A stretch of DNA of 64,000 nt from Desulfobulbus alkaliphilus (GCF_016918545.1 NZ_JAFFQC010000005.1:94034-158033), one strand, 5' to 3'; positions 37,092 through 46,671 are shown, counted from the first letter of the stretch. A program made the numbers and translations. The notes: generated by a model not told the origin, from the letters alone.

Positions 37092-37823
37092 CTATTCCGA
37101 GAGCTGAATTCCTTTTGGAATAACGATCCTGCCGAATACTTCAATCAGGTAATCGGCAAGCAACGCCAGGATAATGACCGGCAGGGCGCCGGCAAGCAGT
37201 TTATCCGGCTGCATGAGATTGATTCCGGTGAATATGAGATCACCCAGCCCTCCCGCACCGATCAGATATCCCAGGGCCGCGGTACCGATGTTGATGACCA
37301 CCGCCACCCGAATGCCGGTCAGGATGACCTGGAGCGCGTTAGGCAGTTCAACCTGCCACAGGATTCTGGCCGGACTCATCCCCATGCCCCTGGCAGCGTC
37401 GATAATGGCGGGCGAAACCGCCAGGAGACCTGCCAGGGTGTTTCTGGCGATGGGTAGGGTCGAATAAACGAACAGGGCGAAAATAGCCGGTTTTGAGCCA
37501 ATGCCGAGAAAACTCATGGTAAGAGCCAGGACAGCAAGGGACGGGATGGTCTGACCGAGTCCAATGACGTACATGACGATACCGGAATATTTCTGCAAAC
37601 CTTTTCTTGAAACAAGAATACCGGCGGCAAGTCCGGTGCAGATGGCCATGGCCATGCTCACCGTAACGAGAAACAGATGCTGTTGGATAAGGTACAATAC
37701 ATACGCCTGTTCCCAGGGGTCGGAAAGGTAAGCCACCAGACCAACCCGTTCGGCGCCGATTCCCAGGATAACAAGCAGGGAAAACAGAAAAAAGCGATAG
37801 CTCTTTACCAGGGTTGTCTGCAT
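37092..37823 (-). CDS. Osmoprotectant ABC transporter permease (second)
   Basis: 243 residues with about six membrane segments. The BPD_transp_1 EAA loop is AIIDAARGMGMSPARILWQV followed by ELPNALQVIL. This permease pairs with the one encoded just upstream (10 bp gap) to form the membrane channel of the Opu/ProU-type importer. AGGAGG lies 7 bp before the ATG. Confidence 0.9.
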   Translation of the reverse strand: MQTTLVKSYRFFLFSLLVILGIGAERVGLVAYLSDPWEQAYVLYLIQQHLFLVTVSMAMAICTGLAAGILVSRKGLQKYSGIVMYVIGLGQTIPSLAVLALTMSFLGIGSKPAIFALFVYSTLPIARNTLAGLLAVSPAIIDAARGMGMSPARILWQVELPNALQVILTGIRVAVVINIGTAALGYLIGAGGLGDLIFTGINLMQPDKLLAGALPVIILALLADYLIEVFGRIVIPKGIQLSE

Positions 37824-37833
37824 ACCAATCCTC

Positions 37834-38484
37834 CTAGAGCTTGAGCCCTTTAGGCGTCACCAGCCGTTCCAGCGTACTCATGGCCAGATCAACAATGATG
37901 GCCAATAGTGAGACGGCAAGGGCTCCGGCCAGAATCATGGTTTCATGGGATCTGGCGATTCCCTGCTGGATGAAGACTCCGAGGCCGCCGGCGCCGACAT
38001 AGGCGGCAATGGCGGCAATGCCGATATTCATGACAGCCGCGGTCTTCAGGCCGGCAAGGATGACGGGAACCGCCAGGGGAATTTCCACTTCCCGCAGGAG
38101 CTGGAATTTGGACATGCCCATACCCCGGCCCGCATCGACCAGGGCTGGATCAACATTTTTAATGGCAATGTAGGTGTTACGGATAATGGGCAGCAACGAG
38201 TATAGAACCAGGGCGATGACCGCCGGAACCTTGCCGAGGCCGTGTCCGATCACGGCCAGGATTGGCAGCATCAAACCAAACAGGGCGATGGAAGGGACCG
38301 TCATGATGACATTGGCACCGCCGAGAACCTTTTGCGCCAAAACCTTGTTTTTGGTGATAACAATGCCGGCCGGGATGCCGATGGCCATGGCGATCAGCAG
38401 GGAAAGACTGACCATCCAGATGTGTTCCCAGGTCAGAAAGAGCGTTTGTGCGTAATTATCCTGAAGAAAGGTGATCAGATTCAT
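37834..38484 (-). CDS. Osmoprotectant ABC transporter permease (first)
   Basis: 216 residues with about five to six membrane segments and the EAA motif ALVDAGRGMGMSKFQLLREV followed by EIPLAVPVIL. It is shorter than the partner permease, as in OpuCB/OpuCD-like pairs. It is preceded by a 222-bp gap after the ATPase gene in which I see no gene. Confidence 0.9.
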   Translation of the reverse strand: MNLITFLQDNYAQTLFLTWEHIWMVSLSLLIAMAIGIPAGIVITKNKVLAQKVLGGANVIMTVPSIALFGLMLPILAVIGHGLGKVPAVIALVLYSLLPIIRNTYIAIKNVDPALVDAGRGMGMSKFQLLREVEIPLAVPVILAGLKTAAVMNIGIAAIAAYVGAGGLGVFIQQGIARSHETMILAGALAVSLLAIIVDLAMSTLERLVTPKGLKL

Positions 38485-38706
38485 ACAATGGATCTCCCGG
38501 TGCTTATCAGTATCTCTTCAGAAGCGGCTCCAGTTTCCTGGCTCTTTGTCGGGCTGTTCAATGTAAACCTCGGGATCGTGGTTATATGCCCGCGGTTACA
38601 TCCGCCAACGCGCTGTGATTCAGGGAAAATGATTTCGTTTCTGGTCAGACACCGATCAAGGTGAATATCCCGGTCGGTGGAACACGAATGCCCTTTGCCG
38701 CCAGGG

Positions 38707-39834
38707 CTAATCGTCCTGATCTTCGGTGTACAGTTCAAGGATCGATTTCTGGATATTCCTGTAACTGATGGCTCCAGCAAGGTCGCCGTTGTCATCGATA
38801 ACCGGTAGGGCACTGAGGTCATGCATCAGCATGGCGGCCAGAGCATCGCGCACCGGCTCTCTTGTTCCCAGGGTTTCGGGAAATTTTTCCGCCAGTTCTC
38901 CCACTCTGCCCTGCTCATATTTCAAATTTTTTGGTGTGATATAACCGATGGGCTTGCTGTTTCTGATCACAAAAGCAAAGGGCAACCGCCGTTCTTCCAT
39001 CATCCGCAAGGCCTGCGGGGCTTCTTCATTGGCCTGGAGCAGATTTTTCGGAGCGGGGTTCATGGCGTCCCTGATGCGCAGAAGTCCCAGGACCTTCAGG
39101 GCCCGGTCGGCCCCCACGAAATCGGACACGAATTTATTGGCCGGACGCATCAGGATGGCTTCCGGGGTGTCGTATTGCACCAGAAGCCCGTCCTTGAAAA
39201 TGGCGATTTTATCGGCCATTTTTATGGCTTCGTGGATGTCGTGGGACACAAAGGCAATGGTTTTCTTGAGTTTACCCTGGAGCCGGAGAAATTCATCCTG
39301 GATCTGGTCCCGATTAATGGGATCAATGGCACCAAAGGGTTCATCCATGAGCAGGATGCTTGGATTGGCCGCAAGCCCGCGGGCAACGCCGACCCGCTGC
39401 TGCTGGCCGCCTGAAAGCTCGACCGGATAGCGGTCTCGGTAGATTCCGGGGTCGAGATTGACCAGATTAAGCATCTCATCGATCCGTGCCTTGATTCTGG
39501 CCTTGTCCCACCGAAGCATCCGAGGAACCACGGCGATGTTTTCGGCTATGGTCTTGTTGGGAAACAGGCCAATCTGCTGGATCACATATCCCATACCCAA
39601 ACGGAGCTGCTGAGGATTCATGGACATGATATCCTCGCCATTGACCTTGATAGTTCCCCGGGTAATGGATTCAAGCCGGTTGGTCATCCGCAGCATGGTT
39701 GTTTTGCCGCACCCGGAAGGACCGAGAAACACAGCGGATTCACCATCTTCGATGGTGAATGTAACATTGTTGGTGGCGGTTACCGCTTTGCTGCCGGCGC
39801 CGTAGATTTTGGTAACGGATTCGTATTCAATCAA
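38707..39834 (-). CDS. Osmoprotectant ABC transporter ATPase with CBS domains
   Basis: 375 residues, starting at TTG 39834 with GGAGGGAGAT immediately upstream. Walker A is GPSGCGKTT, the signature LSGGQQQRVGVARGL, Walker B SILLMDEPFGAID and the H-loop VSHDIHEAI. The C-terminal 120 residues are two CBS modules (LRIRDAMNPAPKNLLQANEE and LGTREPVRDALAAML, then LPVIDDNGDLAGAISYRNI), which in OpuA sense ionic strength and gate transport. This fits regulation of uptake by osmotic state. It is the first gene of the four-gene operon. Confidence 0.93.
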   Translation of the reverse strand: MIEYESVTKIYGAGSKAVTATNNVTFTIEDGESAVFLGPSGCGKTTMLRMTNRLESITRGTIKVNGEDIMSMNPQQLRLGMGYVIQQIGLFPNKTIAENIAVVPRMLRWDKARIKARIDEMLNLVNLDPGIYRDRYPVELSGGQQQRVGVARGLAANPSILLMDEPFGAIDPINRDQIQDEFLRLQGKLKKTIAFVSHDIHEAIKMADKIAIFKDGLLVQYDTPEAILMRPANKFVSDFVGADRALKVLGLLRIRDAMNPAPKNLLQANEEAPQALRMMEERRLPFAFVIRNSKPIGYITPKNLKYEQGRVGELAEKFPETLGTREPVRDALAAMLMHDLSALPVIDDNGDLAGAISYRNIQKSILELYTEDQDD

Positions 39835-40033
39835 ATCTCCCTCCGTAATGAATGGGGGTTCCCCGGATCTGTGATGGCTGGTTCGGGCTTCCTGTCCCCG
39901 GCAGCAAACAGGACATCAGATTGGTAGCACAGATAGAATCGCTCACCGGGTGTAAAATCAAAAGTCCATGACTTTGGACCTGGAGCCGTTTGCACGGTCA
40001 CAAAGGGGGGAAGGATAGATGATGCTTCACTTG

Positions 40034-40059
40034 ATTATACAATATATGTTTAACATATA
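40034..40059 (-). promoter_or_regulatory. Probable Opu operon promoter with operator-like palindrome
   Basis: On the minus strand TGTATAAT gives an extended -10 box at 40034-40039 (plus-strand ATTATA). Just upstream lies a perfect palindrome with 8-bp arms and one central base (TATATGTT T AACATATA, 40043-40059). A -35 box is not clear. The predicted leader to the TTG start is about 190 nt. The palindrome lies in the -10/-35 spacer, where a repressor would block transcription. Confidence 0.45.
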
Positions 40060-40113
40060 AAATATACTCGCATAGAATAATAAATGCAAGCCCCTTGTCA
40101 GAACCTGTGTGCA

Positions 40114-40172
40114 GCCTGAGTCCGTGACGGCTGACGTGACCTGACGTACGGACAGGTCCTACGGATCCATGA
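40114..40172. repeat. Short degenerate copy of the dispersed palindromic element
   Basis: The left end CCTGAGTCCGTGACGGCTG is followed after about 25 bp by CCTACGGATCCATG, a worn right end. The middle is lost. Confidence 0.5.
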
Positions 40173-40350
40173 TGTTGATGTTGCGGGGGAGCAGTTTCAC
40201 GGGCAGTGAGTGCCAGCAAAGAAATTTTCACACCGCCCGGGAGGATGTGGGCAGTCGGTTTAGCAGTTCACTTTTCTGTGCTCCTGTGGTAGGAGTGTGC
40301 TTTTGAGTTGAACTGTCAGCCACGAGAACATTGACTTACCCCGTGAATCC

Positions 40351-40947
40351 ATGCCCACTCCTTCCTGTTCCGTTCTGTTGATCAAACAGACCGAGCAAGC
40401 GCTTACCGGTTTTGCCTCCCTGCTACAGTACGGGATAGTGTTCCACAGAGACCGTCCGGTGGATCTTGTCCCTTTTCTTCTTGATCTTCCAGGTTTTTCC
40501 AAAGAATATATCGAAAGGACCGTGCAGACCATTTTCATTAACGGGGTGGCCGCCGATAGTCTCGACCGTGAACTGCCCCCGGGAAGCACCCTGGCTTTAT
40601 CCGCAGCCATGCCCGGACTTGCAGGTGCTATTTTTCGTCGTCAGGGTTTGCACGGATCCCTGCGCAGCCAAACCCCGGAAAAGCCGGTTGCCCCACCGGG
40701 CCAGTCCGGCTATATCACATTGAAGTTATTCAATATGATTGCCGCAGACCGCATTCTCGATTTACTGAAACACGGGATTTGTGTGACCGGTCTTTCTTTG
40801 GTTGCTTTTGCCGCCAACCGTGAGGCACTGCTGCAACCACCGGCAGCCCTTTTTCTGGACCACGAGCCCGTGAGTCCCAGAGAGTTGCTCCAGGCAGCGG
40901 TCAACCGTCCCTTTCTTACTGTCCGGGCCAGTCTTTTACCCGGTTGA
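40351..40947 (+). CDS. Hypothetical protein, 198 aa
   Basis: I do not recognise this protein. It has no signal peptide or membrane span. The central part is notable: LLDLPGFSKEYIERTVQTIF, INGVAADSLDRELPPGSTLA and LSAAMPGLAGAIFRRQG, followed by a Pro-rich linker and a hydrophobic stretch KLFNMIAADRILDLLKHG. The style is that of a small regulatory or cofactor-related domain. The next gene starts 128 bp downstream on the same strand, so they may be linked. The ribosome binding site is poor and the start is uncertain. Confidence 0.6.
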   Translation: MPTPSCSVLLIKQTEQALTGFASLLQYGIVFHRDRPVDLVPFLLDLPGFSKEYIERTVQTIFINGVAADSLDRELPPGSTLALSAAMPGLAGAIFRRQGLHGSLRSQTPEKPVAPPGQSGYITLKLFNMIAADRILDLLKHGICVTGLSLVAFAANREALLQPPAALFLDHEPVSPRELLQAAVNRPFLTVRASLLPG

Positions 40948-41074
40948 GCGACGAGATTTCAGACCTGGGAGCCAAGGCCAGAGGGACTGAACCGTGATCT
41001 CACCCGGCAGGAAAGAATGAGTGCCGGCAAGGTCTGGAACAGGTCGAAAGGCTATTGAAAAGAGGAACACTGCT

Positions 41075-42823
41075 ATGAACCAAGTACCGCGATATGTCAG
41101 AGGACAGGATCCGGACCGGGATGCCTGGCTCACCAATTTTTTTACCGAGAACCATCTTGCTTATGAAGCCTATCCCGACATGGTGGCCTCTCCGGAACAA
41201 CTGAAATTCATGGTCCATCTCGACGAGGAGGACATGTACTATCCCTGTTCCGATGAACTGTTCAACGCCATTATGGAAAAACGGGCGGATACAACCCTGA
41301 CCTCCGCGTATATCGGTATCTGGACTCGACTGGAAAAACTGGTGCATGAGGTGGTCATTGATTCGTACAAACAGCGCTACCTGCTCAGCCTGCTGACGAT
41401 TAAATTCAATCATGAGATCGCTCATAAGGTGCAGCTGCCCGGCCGGGTGGAAAAAAGACTGCTGGGTATTTTCACCACCATCAGCGAGATCGACCGACCT
41501 CTGGCCGTGGAGCGAGAACTGGAAAATAAACGGGCCGCGGCCTTTCTCCAATCCGATGTTTTTGACAAATTGTTTAATTCCCCGCAAGGACTGGACATCA
41601 CGGATGACAGCACTTTAACGGAAATTGATCTTAATCTGCATCTGCTCAAGCTCCGCCGTTTGCTCCTGCTTTCAGCAATGCGTCCCATCTGGCGACAGGA
41701 CGATCCACCGGACGCTGAAGTTATCCGCAAGGTGATCAACGCGCCCTTTGAGACCCCGGAATGGGAATGGTTCTGCAACTGGCTGCGGGATGTGATCTCC
41801 GGTCGCAGGCGACCCTGTATTCTCTGGGTCGGTGGTCGTTCCGGAGAGATTGTTTTTGATATCGCCATTCTGCGTATTCTGATGAAAATCGGTATCAAGG
41901 TGATTCTGGCGGTCAAAGTAGGATTTTTCTACCATCGGGTCTCTTTTGTCGATCTGCTCGAGGATCCTGTTCTCAACGATCTGCTCGAGGATGCCGATGT
42001 CATCGCCGATGCCAAGATCTCCAAAAACCAACTGCTGCGGCACCTGGACAGCGAAAACCGACTGCTGGTCATTTCCGACGGGACCCGTGAACCCTTCAAT
42101 CCGTTGTTGACTTCGGTCACCTATGCCCGTGCCTTCAAGGAGGCTGATCTGGTTGTTTTTCGCAATCCCGGTGGGCGGGAAACCATCACCAACCACTTCC
42201 AATTCACCCGTGACATCCTGTCCATTGTTCCAGGTGACGACGGCCAGATCGATATCCTGCTCAAACCGCATCATCCCAAGGCCGTTCGGTTTTCCCGCGA
42301 TAATCTCCGTCGCCGGGCGGAAGCACTCATCGACATGACAAAACGGGAAAAAGCCCAGGGCAAAGCCATCATGTTTTATTCGGCCATTGTCGGCTCCATC
42401 CCCGGTCAACTGAAGACGGCCAAGGAGATACTCAACATCTTTGTCGAGCACCTCCGTTCCTCCCTCAACGATGTGGTGATCATCAATCCTGGAGAACACT
42501 TTGTCGAAGGCATGGACGCCGATGATATCATGTATATGTGGGAGATTTTTCAACGGTCCGGAAGCATCGATATCTGGCGTTTTCAGAGTGTTGACGATGT
42601 TGTCAAGTCCTTTGAACTCATGGGCAGAAAGGTACCGCCGGAATGGACCGGGAAAGATGCCACCTATTCCACGGGCTGCACCAAAGAGATGGAAATCGCC
42701 ATGCAGATCCAGAAGCAGTACCCGGAAATGCAGCTCATTGGTCCGCCCTATGAAAAATTTCAGCGCCGTAAGGAATATGGTGTTGGCAAACTGTATGACC
42801 GGACCCTGGCCGGCAGTGAATAA
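41075..42823 (+). CDS. Large protein with ARMT1-like (DUF89-like) C-terminal domain
   Basis: 582 residues, soluble. The N-terminal 200 residues are helical. The C-terminal part contains IGIKVILAVKVGFFYHRVSF, LLEDADVIADAKISK, LLVISDGTREPFNPLL and ADLVVFRNPGGRETI. The order of strands and acidic loops resembles the metal-dependent DUF89/ARMT1 damage-control phosphatase fold, but catalytic residues are not clearly conserved. I regard the assignment as tentative. ATG 41075 follows AGAGGA; an upstream in-frame start at 41021 is possible but has no ribosome binding site. A dispersed repeat starts 3 bp after its stop codon. Confidence 0.55.
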   Translation: MNQVPRYVRGQDPDRDAWLTNFFTENHLAYEAYPDMVASPEQLKFMVHLDEEDMYYPCSDELFNAIMEKRADTTLTSAYIGIWTRLEKLVHEVVIDSYKQRYLLSLLTIKFNHEIAHKVQLPGRVEKRLLGIFTTISEIDRPLAVERELENKRAAAFLQSDVFDKLFNSPQGLDITDDSTLTEIDLNLHLLKLRRLLLLSAMRPIWRQDDPPDAEVIRKVINAPFETPEWEWFCNWLRDVISGRRRPCILWVGGRSGEIVFDIAILRILMKIGIKVILAVKVGFFYHRVSFVDLLEDPVLNDLLEDADVIADAKISKNQLLRHLDSENRLLVISDGTREPFNPLLTSVTYARAFKEADLVVFRNPGGRETITNHFQFTRDILSIVPGDDGQIDILLKPHHPKAVRFSRDNLRRRAEALIDMTKREKAQGKAIMFYSAIVGSIPGQLKTAKEILNIFVEHLRSSLNDVVIINPGEHFVEGMDADDIMYMWEIFQRSGSIDIWRFQSVDDVVKSFELMGRKVPPEWTGKDATYSTGCTKEMEIAMQIQKQYPEMQLIGPPYEKFQRRKEYGVGKLYDRTLAGSE

Positions 42824-42825
42824 GA

Positions 42826-42964
42826 CCTGAATCCGTAACGGCTGGACGCGCATGGATGTCCCGAAGGGCGGCTGGTGAAAGTTTTTTCAAAGGGTTTAGC
42901 TGCAATGACAAGATGAGTACTGCACGATATATCCCAAAAAACGTCCAGCCGTCATGGATTCAGG
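42826..42964. repeat. Dispersed palindromic element, copy D
   Basis: 139 bp, one of the best-preserved copies. The left end is CCTGAATCCGTAACGGCTGG, the right end the inverse of CCTGAATCCATGACGGCTGG. The interior holds CCCGAAGGGCGGCTGGTGAA and the AT-rich middle. It starts 3 bp after the stop of the gene at 41075-42823 and ends 54 bp before cobT. Confidence 0.88.
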
Positions 42965-43018
42965 CTGAGCATTGGAACCATTCACTTCAATCAATTCATC
43001 CCCTCAAAGGATCAGAGC

Positions 43019-44098
43019 ATGTACACTGAAAACGCCCTGAGTTTTCTCGATGCGACTTTTCGCGGCATATACCCCCAGGACCTGGAATTTCGCCTCCAGG
43101 CCGAGGAGCGTCTCAATCAGCTAACCATGCCGCATTGGGCATTGGGCGATCTGATGGATCTGGCGGTGGATCTGGCAGGGATGACCCGTTCCCTGCGGCC
43201 GCCGGTGGGTCGAAAAAAAGTGGTGGTCATGGTCGGCGATCACGGGGTTGCCGCTGAAGGCGTGTCGCAATATCCAGCCGAGGTGACAACCCAGATGGTT
43301 CATAACTTCGTTCGTGGCGGTGCCGGTATCAATGCCCTGGCCCGTCTGGCCGGGGCGGAGGTGTGCGTTGTCGATGTGGGGGCGGTGGACGATTTTCCCG
43401 AACTGGTTGCCAACGGATCGGTAGTTGCAAGAAAAGTCGGTCGGGGCACAGCCAACATGGTCTACGGACCAGCCATGACCCGGACCCATGCTGTCATGGC
43501 GGTTGAGGTTGGGATCGAGGTTGCCAACCTGCTGGCCCCGGAAGTCGACATTTTCGGCACCGGAGAAATGGGTATCGGCAACACCACGCCAAGCGCCGCC
43601 ATCACAGCGGTTCTTTCCGGCCGCAAGGTCGAGGAACTGACCGGACGGGGCACCGGAATCGATGATCAGCGGTTACGTCATAAAATCGAGGTTATAGAAA
43701 AAGCCATCGCCAGAAACCGACCTGATCCCAAAGACGGCCTCGATGTCCTGGCTAAGGTGGGCGGCTTTGAGATCGGAGCGCTTGCCGGCCTGATCATCGG
43801 GGCGGCGGCCAACCGCAAGCCTGTGGTGGTCGACGGCTTTATTTCCACCGCTGGGGCGATGATCGCCCAGAGTCTTGAACCTTTTGTCCGCGATTACCTG
43901 ATCTGTGCCCACCAGAGTGTCGAACCCGGCCATGGGGTCCTTCTCAACCAGCTACGCCGCCGTCCTCTGCTCGATCTCAATCTTCGCTTGGGAGAGGGGA
44001 CCGGGGCTGCTTTGGCCATGCATCTGGTCGATGCCGCGGTGGCGATCCTCACAGAGGTCGCCACCTTCAGTGAAGCTGGAGTCAGCGGGGCGGAATGA
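43019..44098 (+). CDS. cobT: Nicotinate-nucleotide--dimethylbenzimidazole phosphoribosyltransferase
   Basis: 359 residues, typical length. It makes alpha-ribazole phosphate for the lower ligand of cobalamin. Motifs: VVVMVGDHGVAAEGVSQYPA, GTGEMGIGNTTPSAAI, GFISTAGAMIA and the catalytic glutamate region LRLGEGTGAALAMH. It stands apart from other cobalamin genes here, and I found no cobalamin riboswitch upstream. AAAGGA precedes the ATG. Confidence 0.96.
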   Translation: MYTENALSFLDATFRGIYPQDLEFRLQAEERLNQLTMPHWALGDLMDLAVDLAGMTRSLRPPVGRKKVVVMVGDHGVAAEGVSQYPAEVTTQMVHNFVRGGAGINALARLAGAEVCVVDVGAVDDFPELVANGSVVARKVGRGTANMVYGPAMTRTHAVMAVEVGIEVANLLAPEVDIFGTGEMGIGNTTPSAAITAVLSGRKVEELTGRGTGIDDQRLRHKIEVIEKAIARNRPDPKDGLDVLAKVGGFEIGALAGLIIGAAANRKPVVVDGFISTAGAMIAQSLEPFVRDYLICAHQSVEPGHGVLLNQLRRRPLLDLNLRLGEGTGAALAMHLVDAAVAILTEVATFSEAGVSGAE

Positions 44099-44208
44099 TC
44101 GCTTTGTTTTCGAGTGGGTGGTTCTTTTTTTCAGCTCTTTTGTTTGCGGGGAAAAAGTATTCAGACCGGGTTGCGGTTATGGCCGCCTTGAACAGGAAGT
44201 GCGGCTGA

Positions 44209-45540
44209 TTATTTTTTCTCTTCAACCCGGCATGTCAGCCTTCCCTTGTGCAGGAGCACTTCCACTGTCTCGCCCTGCTGAACCTGGCTTTCAGCGGTGA
44301 CCACGGTTTGCTTTTGACCGATCTTTCGAACTATTGCATATCCTCTAGCCAGAGTGGCCAGAGGGCTGACCGCATGCAGGACGCCGGCCATACGGTTGTA
44401 CTGATCTTCCCGGGTCTGAAGGAATGATTTGATCGCCTGAATCATCCTGCCGTGCAGGGCCAGCAGCCTCTGCTCATTAAGGTTGAGCCGATGGACGGGA
44501 CTATGTCGCTGCAGCCGATGGGCCAACATGTCGAGGTCCCGTTTTTTATCGGCCAGCAAACTCGTCATGGCCAATTCCAGGTTGAGACTGAGTTGATCGA
44601 GGCGCAGGGTCAGTCTGTCCAATGGTCGCGAGGCGGATTCAATCCGCTGCCGGGCCAGAGCCAGGCGCTGCTCCTGGCGATTGATACAGCCGGCCAGGGC
44701 TCTTTGCAGGCGAGTGCCGACACTGGCCACATGCCGTCGCAGGGCAACCATGTCAGGAATCAGTATTTCCGCGGCCGCACTGGGAGTCGGTGCCCGCATG
44801 TCCGCGGCAAAATCGGCGATGGTGAAGTCTATTTCATGGCCAACGGCACTGATCACCGGCAGCGAGGAACGACGAATTGCCCGTGCCAGTTCCTCATTGT
44901 TGAAGGCCTGCAGATCTTCGAAGGATCCTCCTCCTCGACAGAGGGCTACAGCATCGGTGACGACCCGGGCATTGATCTCTTCCAGGGCGAGGATTATTTC
45001 CGCGGCGGCACGGTCACCCTGCACGGACACCGGATAGATGGCGATGTCCAGGGGCGGAAAACGGCGGGTGGCGATGCGGATAAAGTCATGAACCGCGGCG
45101 CCACGAGGAGAGGTGATCAGGGTAATGTGGCGGGGTACAGAAGGGGGCGGTCGTTTCAGATGCTCGTCGAACAGTCCTTCAGCCGCCAGTTTTTGTTTTA
45201 ACAATTCAACCTGGCGGAGCAGATCTCCGGTGCCCTGAAAGTCAATGGCGTCGACAATCAGCTGGTACTCGCCTCTGGGCTCGTACACGGTTATTCTCCC
45301 TCGACAGATGACCCTGGCCCCGTCTCGAGGTGTTTCCTGGAGGTACCGCTGCTGCATCTTGAAGAGGACGGCCCGGATCTGCGCGTTGTGGTCTTTGAGC
45401 GTAAAATACAGGTGGCCGGAATAGGGCTTGTGCAGATTGGAGATTTCGCCGATAACGCTGACAAAAGGATACCGTTTTTCCAGTAAGGAGCGAATAGAGC
45501 CACTCAATTCGGCAACAGTGAGAATTATCTGTTCAGTCAT
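44209..45540 (-). CDS. xseA: Exodeoxyribonuclease VII large subunit
   Basis: 443 residues. The N-terminal OB fold (PFVSVIGEISNLHKPYSGHL, YFTLKDHNAQIRAVLF) is followed by the catalytic domain (LITSPRGAAVHDFIRIATRR, LCRGGGSFEDLQAFN, VISAVGHEIDFTIADFAADM, RAPTPSAAAE) and a long helical region. With XseB it degrades single-stranded DNA to oligonucleotides. xseB is not adjacent. The ribosome binding site is weak. Confidence 0.96.
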   Translation of the reverse strand: MTEQIILTVAELSGSIRSLLEKRYPFVSVIGEISNLHKPYSGHLYFTLKDHNAQIRAVLFKMQQRYLQETPRDGARVICRGRITVYEPRGEYQLIVDAIDFQGTGDLLRQVELLKQKLAAEGLFDEHLKRPPPSVPRHITLITSPRGAAVHDFIRIATRRFPPLDIAIYPVSVQGDRAAAEIILALEEINARVVTDAVALCRGGGSFEDLQAFNNEELARAIRRSSLPVISAVGHEIDFTIADFAADMRAPTPSAAAEILIPDMVALRRHVASVGTRLQRALAGCINRQEQRLALARQRIESASRPLDRLTLRLDQLSLNLELAMTSLLADKKRDLDMLAHRLQRHSPVHRLNLNEQRLLALHGRMIQAIKSFLQTREDQYNRMAGVLHAVSPLATLARGYAIVRKIGQKQTVVTAESQVQQGETVEVLLHKGRLTCRVEEKK

Positions 45541-45978
45541 GGAATACTTTGTGGGATATCATGTTCAAAGTGAACCTCCTGGGTCTGTGAGGTGCGGCCG
45601 GGAAGCGGCTTTTCCACTCTGAGTGTGCATTGTTTAATGCTTTTTTTGCTGGTCTCTGTATAATTGCTGTTTTCTGTATTGCTGAATCCGTGACGGCTGG
45701 ATTGTTGTCTTGGTTGTATTTTGCTGTAATAACATTATAATTGTAGTGAAATACTTGATAATAACCTGCACCAGTTGCCCTGCGGGGCGTCCGTCCGGAC
45801 GTTCACGCATTCAGGGTGTCATCCGGGATAGTGTTTTTTATCCCATACCGGTTCAAAGCGCCGCACGCAGCACGATCCGGTCCTTCTGTACCTTGTTCTC
45901 AAGGCAGGTGCAACGATATTTCCCTGCTTCGCGCCGACCTTGGAATCAACCTTTTCTGTCCACAGGAGCACGCAGTGT
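45541..45978. other. Intergenic region with repeat copy E
   Basis: 438 bp between divergent genes. Copy E of the dispersed element fills 45681-45815. The remainder should carry promoters for xseA and the YfgM-like gene, but no clear boxes were picked. No gene seen. Confidence 0.45.
45681..45815. repeat. Dispersed palindromic element, copy E
   Basis: About 135 bp. The left end is GCTGAATCCGTGACGGCTGG, the right end TTCACGCATTCAGG. The middle is AT-rich with TTGCTGTAATAACATTATAA, followed by the GCCCTGCGGGGCGTCCGTCC hairpin. Orientation as copy A. Confidence 0.85.
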
Positions 45979-46671
45979 ATGGCGGAACAGAGTCCTTTTG
46001 ACCGTAGAAATATTGAGCCGCCGCGCATGGCCCATTCACAGGGACTGCTGGATCAACTCAATCTACCACCTGCTCTGGTCAATTTTCTCTATCAGTATCA
46101 GCGGGTCATCTGGGTGGTGGTGACCGGAATTGTGATCATCGGTATCAGTTATGCTGCTTATACCTCATACCAGGACCAGCGTTTCTCCAGGGGCCAAGCC
46201 GCTTATGATGCAGCCCAGCGGGCCGGTTCCGATAACAGGCCGCAGCTTGAAGAGGTCGTGAGGCATTACGGCGCCACTCCCTCCGGAATATGGGCCAGGG
46301 TTGATCTGGCCCTGCACGATATTCGTGACGGCAACCTTGCAGAGGCGATCTCGCAGTTTGAAATCATCCGATCACAACTCGATGCCAAGTCGCCTCTTAA
46401 ACCGCTGGTTCTCGGCAAACTGGGGGTCCTTTATGAAAATACCGAGAACTTCAACAGTGCTCTTGAAGTATACAGAGCTCTTGGTGCCCAGGCCGGGTTT
46501 GAAGCTGAAGCACTCCGGGCCCTGGGGCGGGTGTACGAGCAACAGGGGAATCTTCCTGAAGCTCTGGCCATATACGAGCAATACCTGGCCATGACAGCGA
46601 CCGGTCAGGAATTGGATGATCCGGTACGGGAGATGATCGAATTCAGACTCAACCAATTGAAAAACCAATGA
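45979..46671 (+). CDS. Membrane-anchored TPR protein, YfgM-like
   Basis: 230 residues. A single membrane span (VIWVVVTGIVIIGISYAAYT, about residues 41-60) follows a short cytoplasmic N-terminus. The outer part has TPR-like helices (LAEAISQFEIIRSQLDAKSP, SALEVYRALGAQAGFEAEAL, EALAIYEQYLAM). This layout matches YfgM-type periplasmic chaperone partners of the translocon, although the fold is generic. ATG 45979 follows AGGAG at 10 bp. Its stop overlaps the panC start by 4 bp, so the two are coupled. Confidence 0.8.
   Translation: MAEQSPFDRRNIEPPRMAHSQGLLDQLNLPPALVNFLYQYQRVIWVVVTGIVIIGISYAAYTSYQDQRFSRGQAAYDAAQRAGSDNRPQLEEVVRHYGATPSGIWARVDLALHDIRDGNLAEAISQFEIIRSQLDAKSPLKPLVLGKLGVLYENTENFNSALEVYRALGAQAGFEAEALRALGRVYEQQGNLPEALAIYEQYLAMTATGQELDDPVREMIEFRLNQLKNQ

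Larger units (their letters stand above)
39835..40350. other. Intergenic region between divergent Opu operon and 40351 gene
   Basis: 516 bp. It holds the palindrome and -10-like box of the probable Opu promoter (40034-40059) and a short degenerate copy of the dispersed element (40114-40172). No gene is recognised; open frames here have no family look. Confidence 0.5.

Noticed and set aside
41672..42853. 393-codon minus-strand frame opposite the ARMT1-like gene
   Set aside because: No ribosome binding site or family match, and it extends into a dispersed repeat.
42965..43018. Cobalamin riboswitch upstream of cobT
   Set aside because: Only 54 bp separate a repeat from the ATG, and no B12-box-like sequence was seen.
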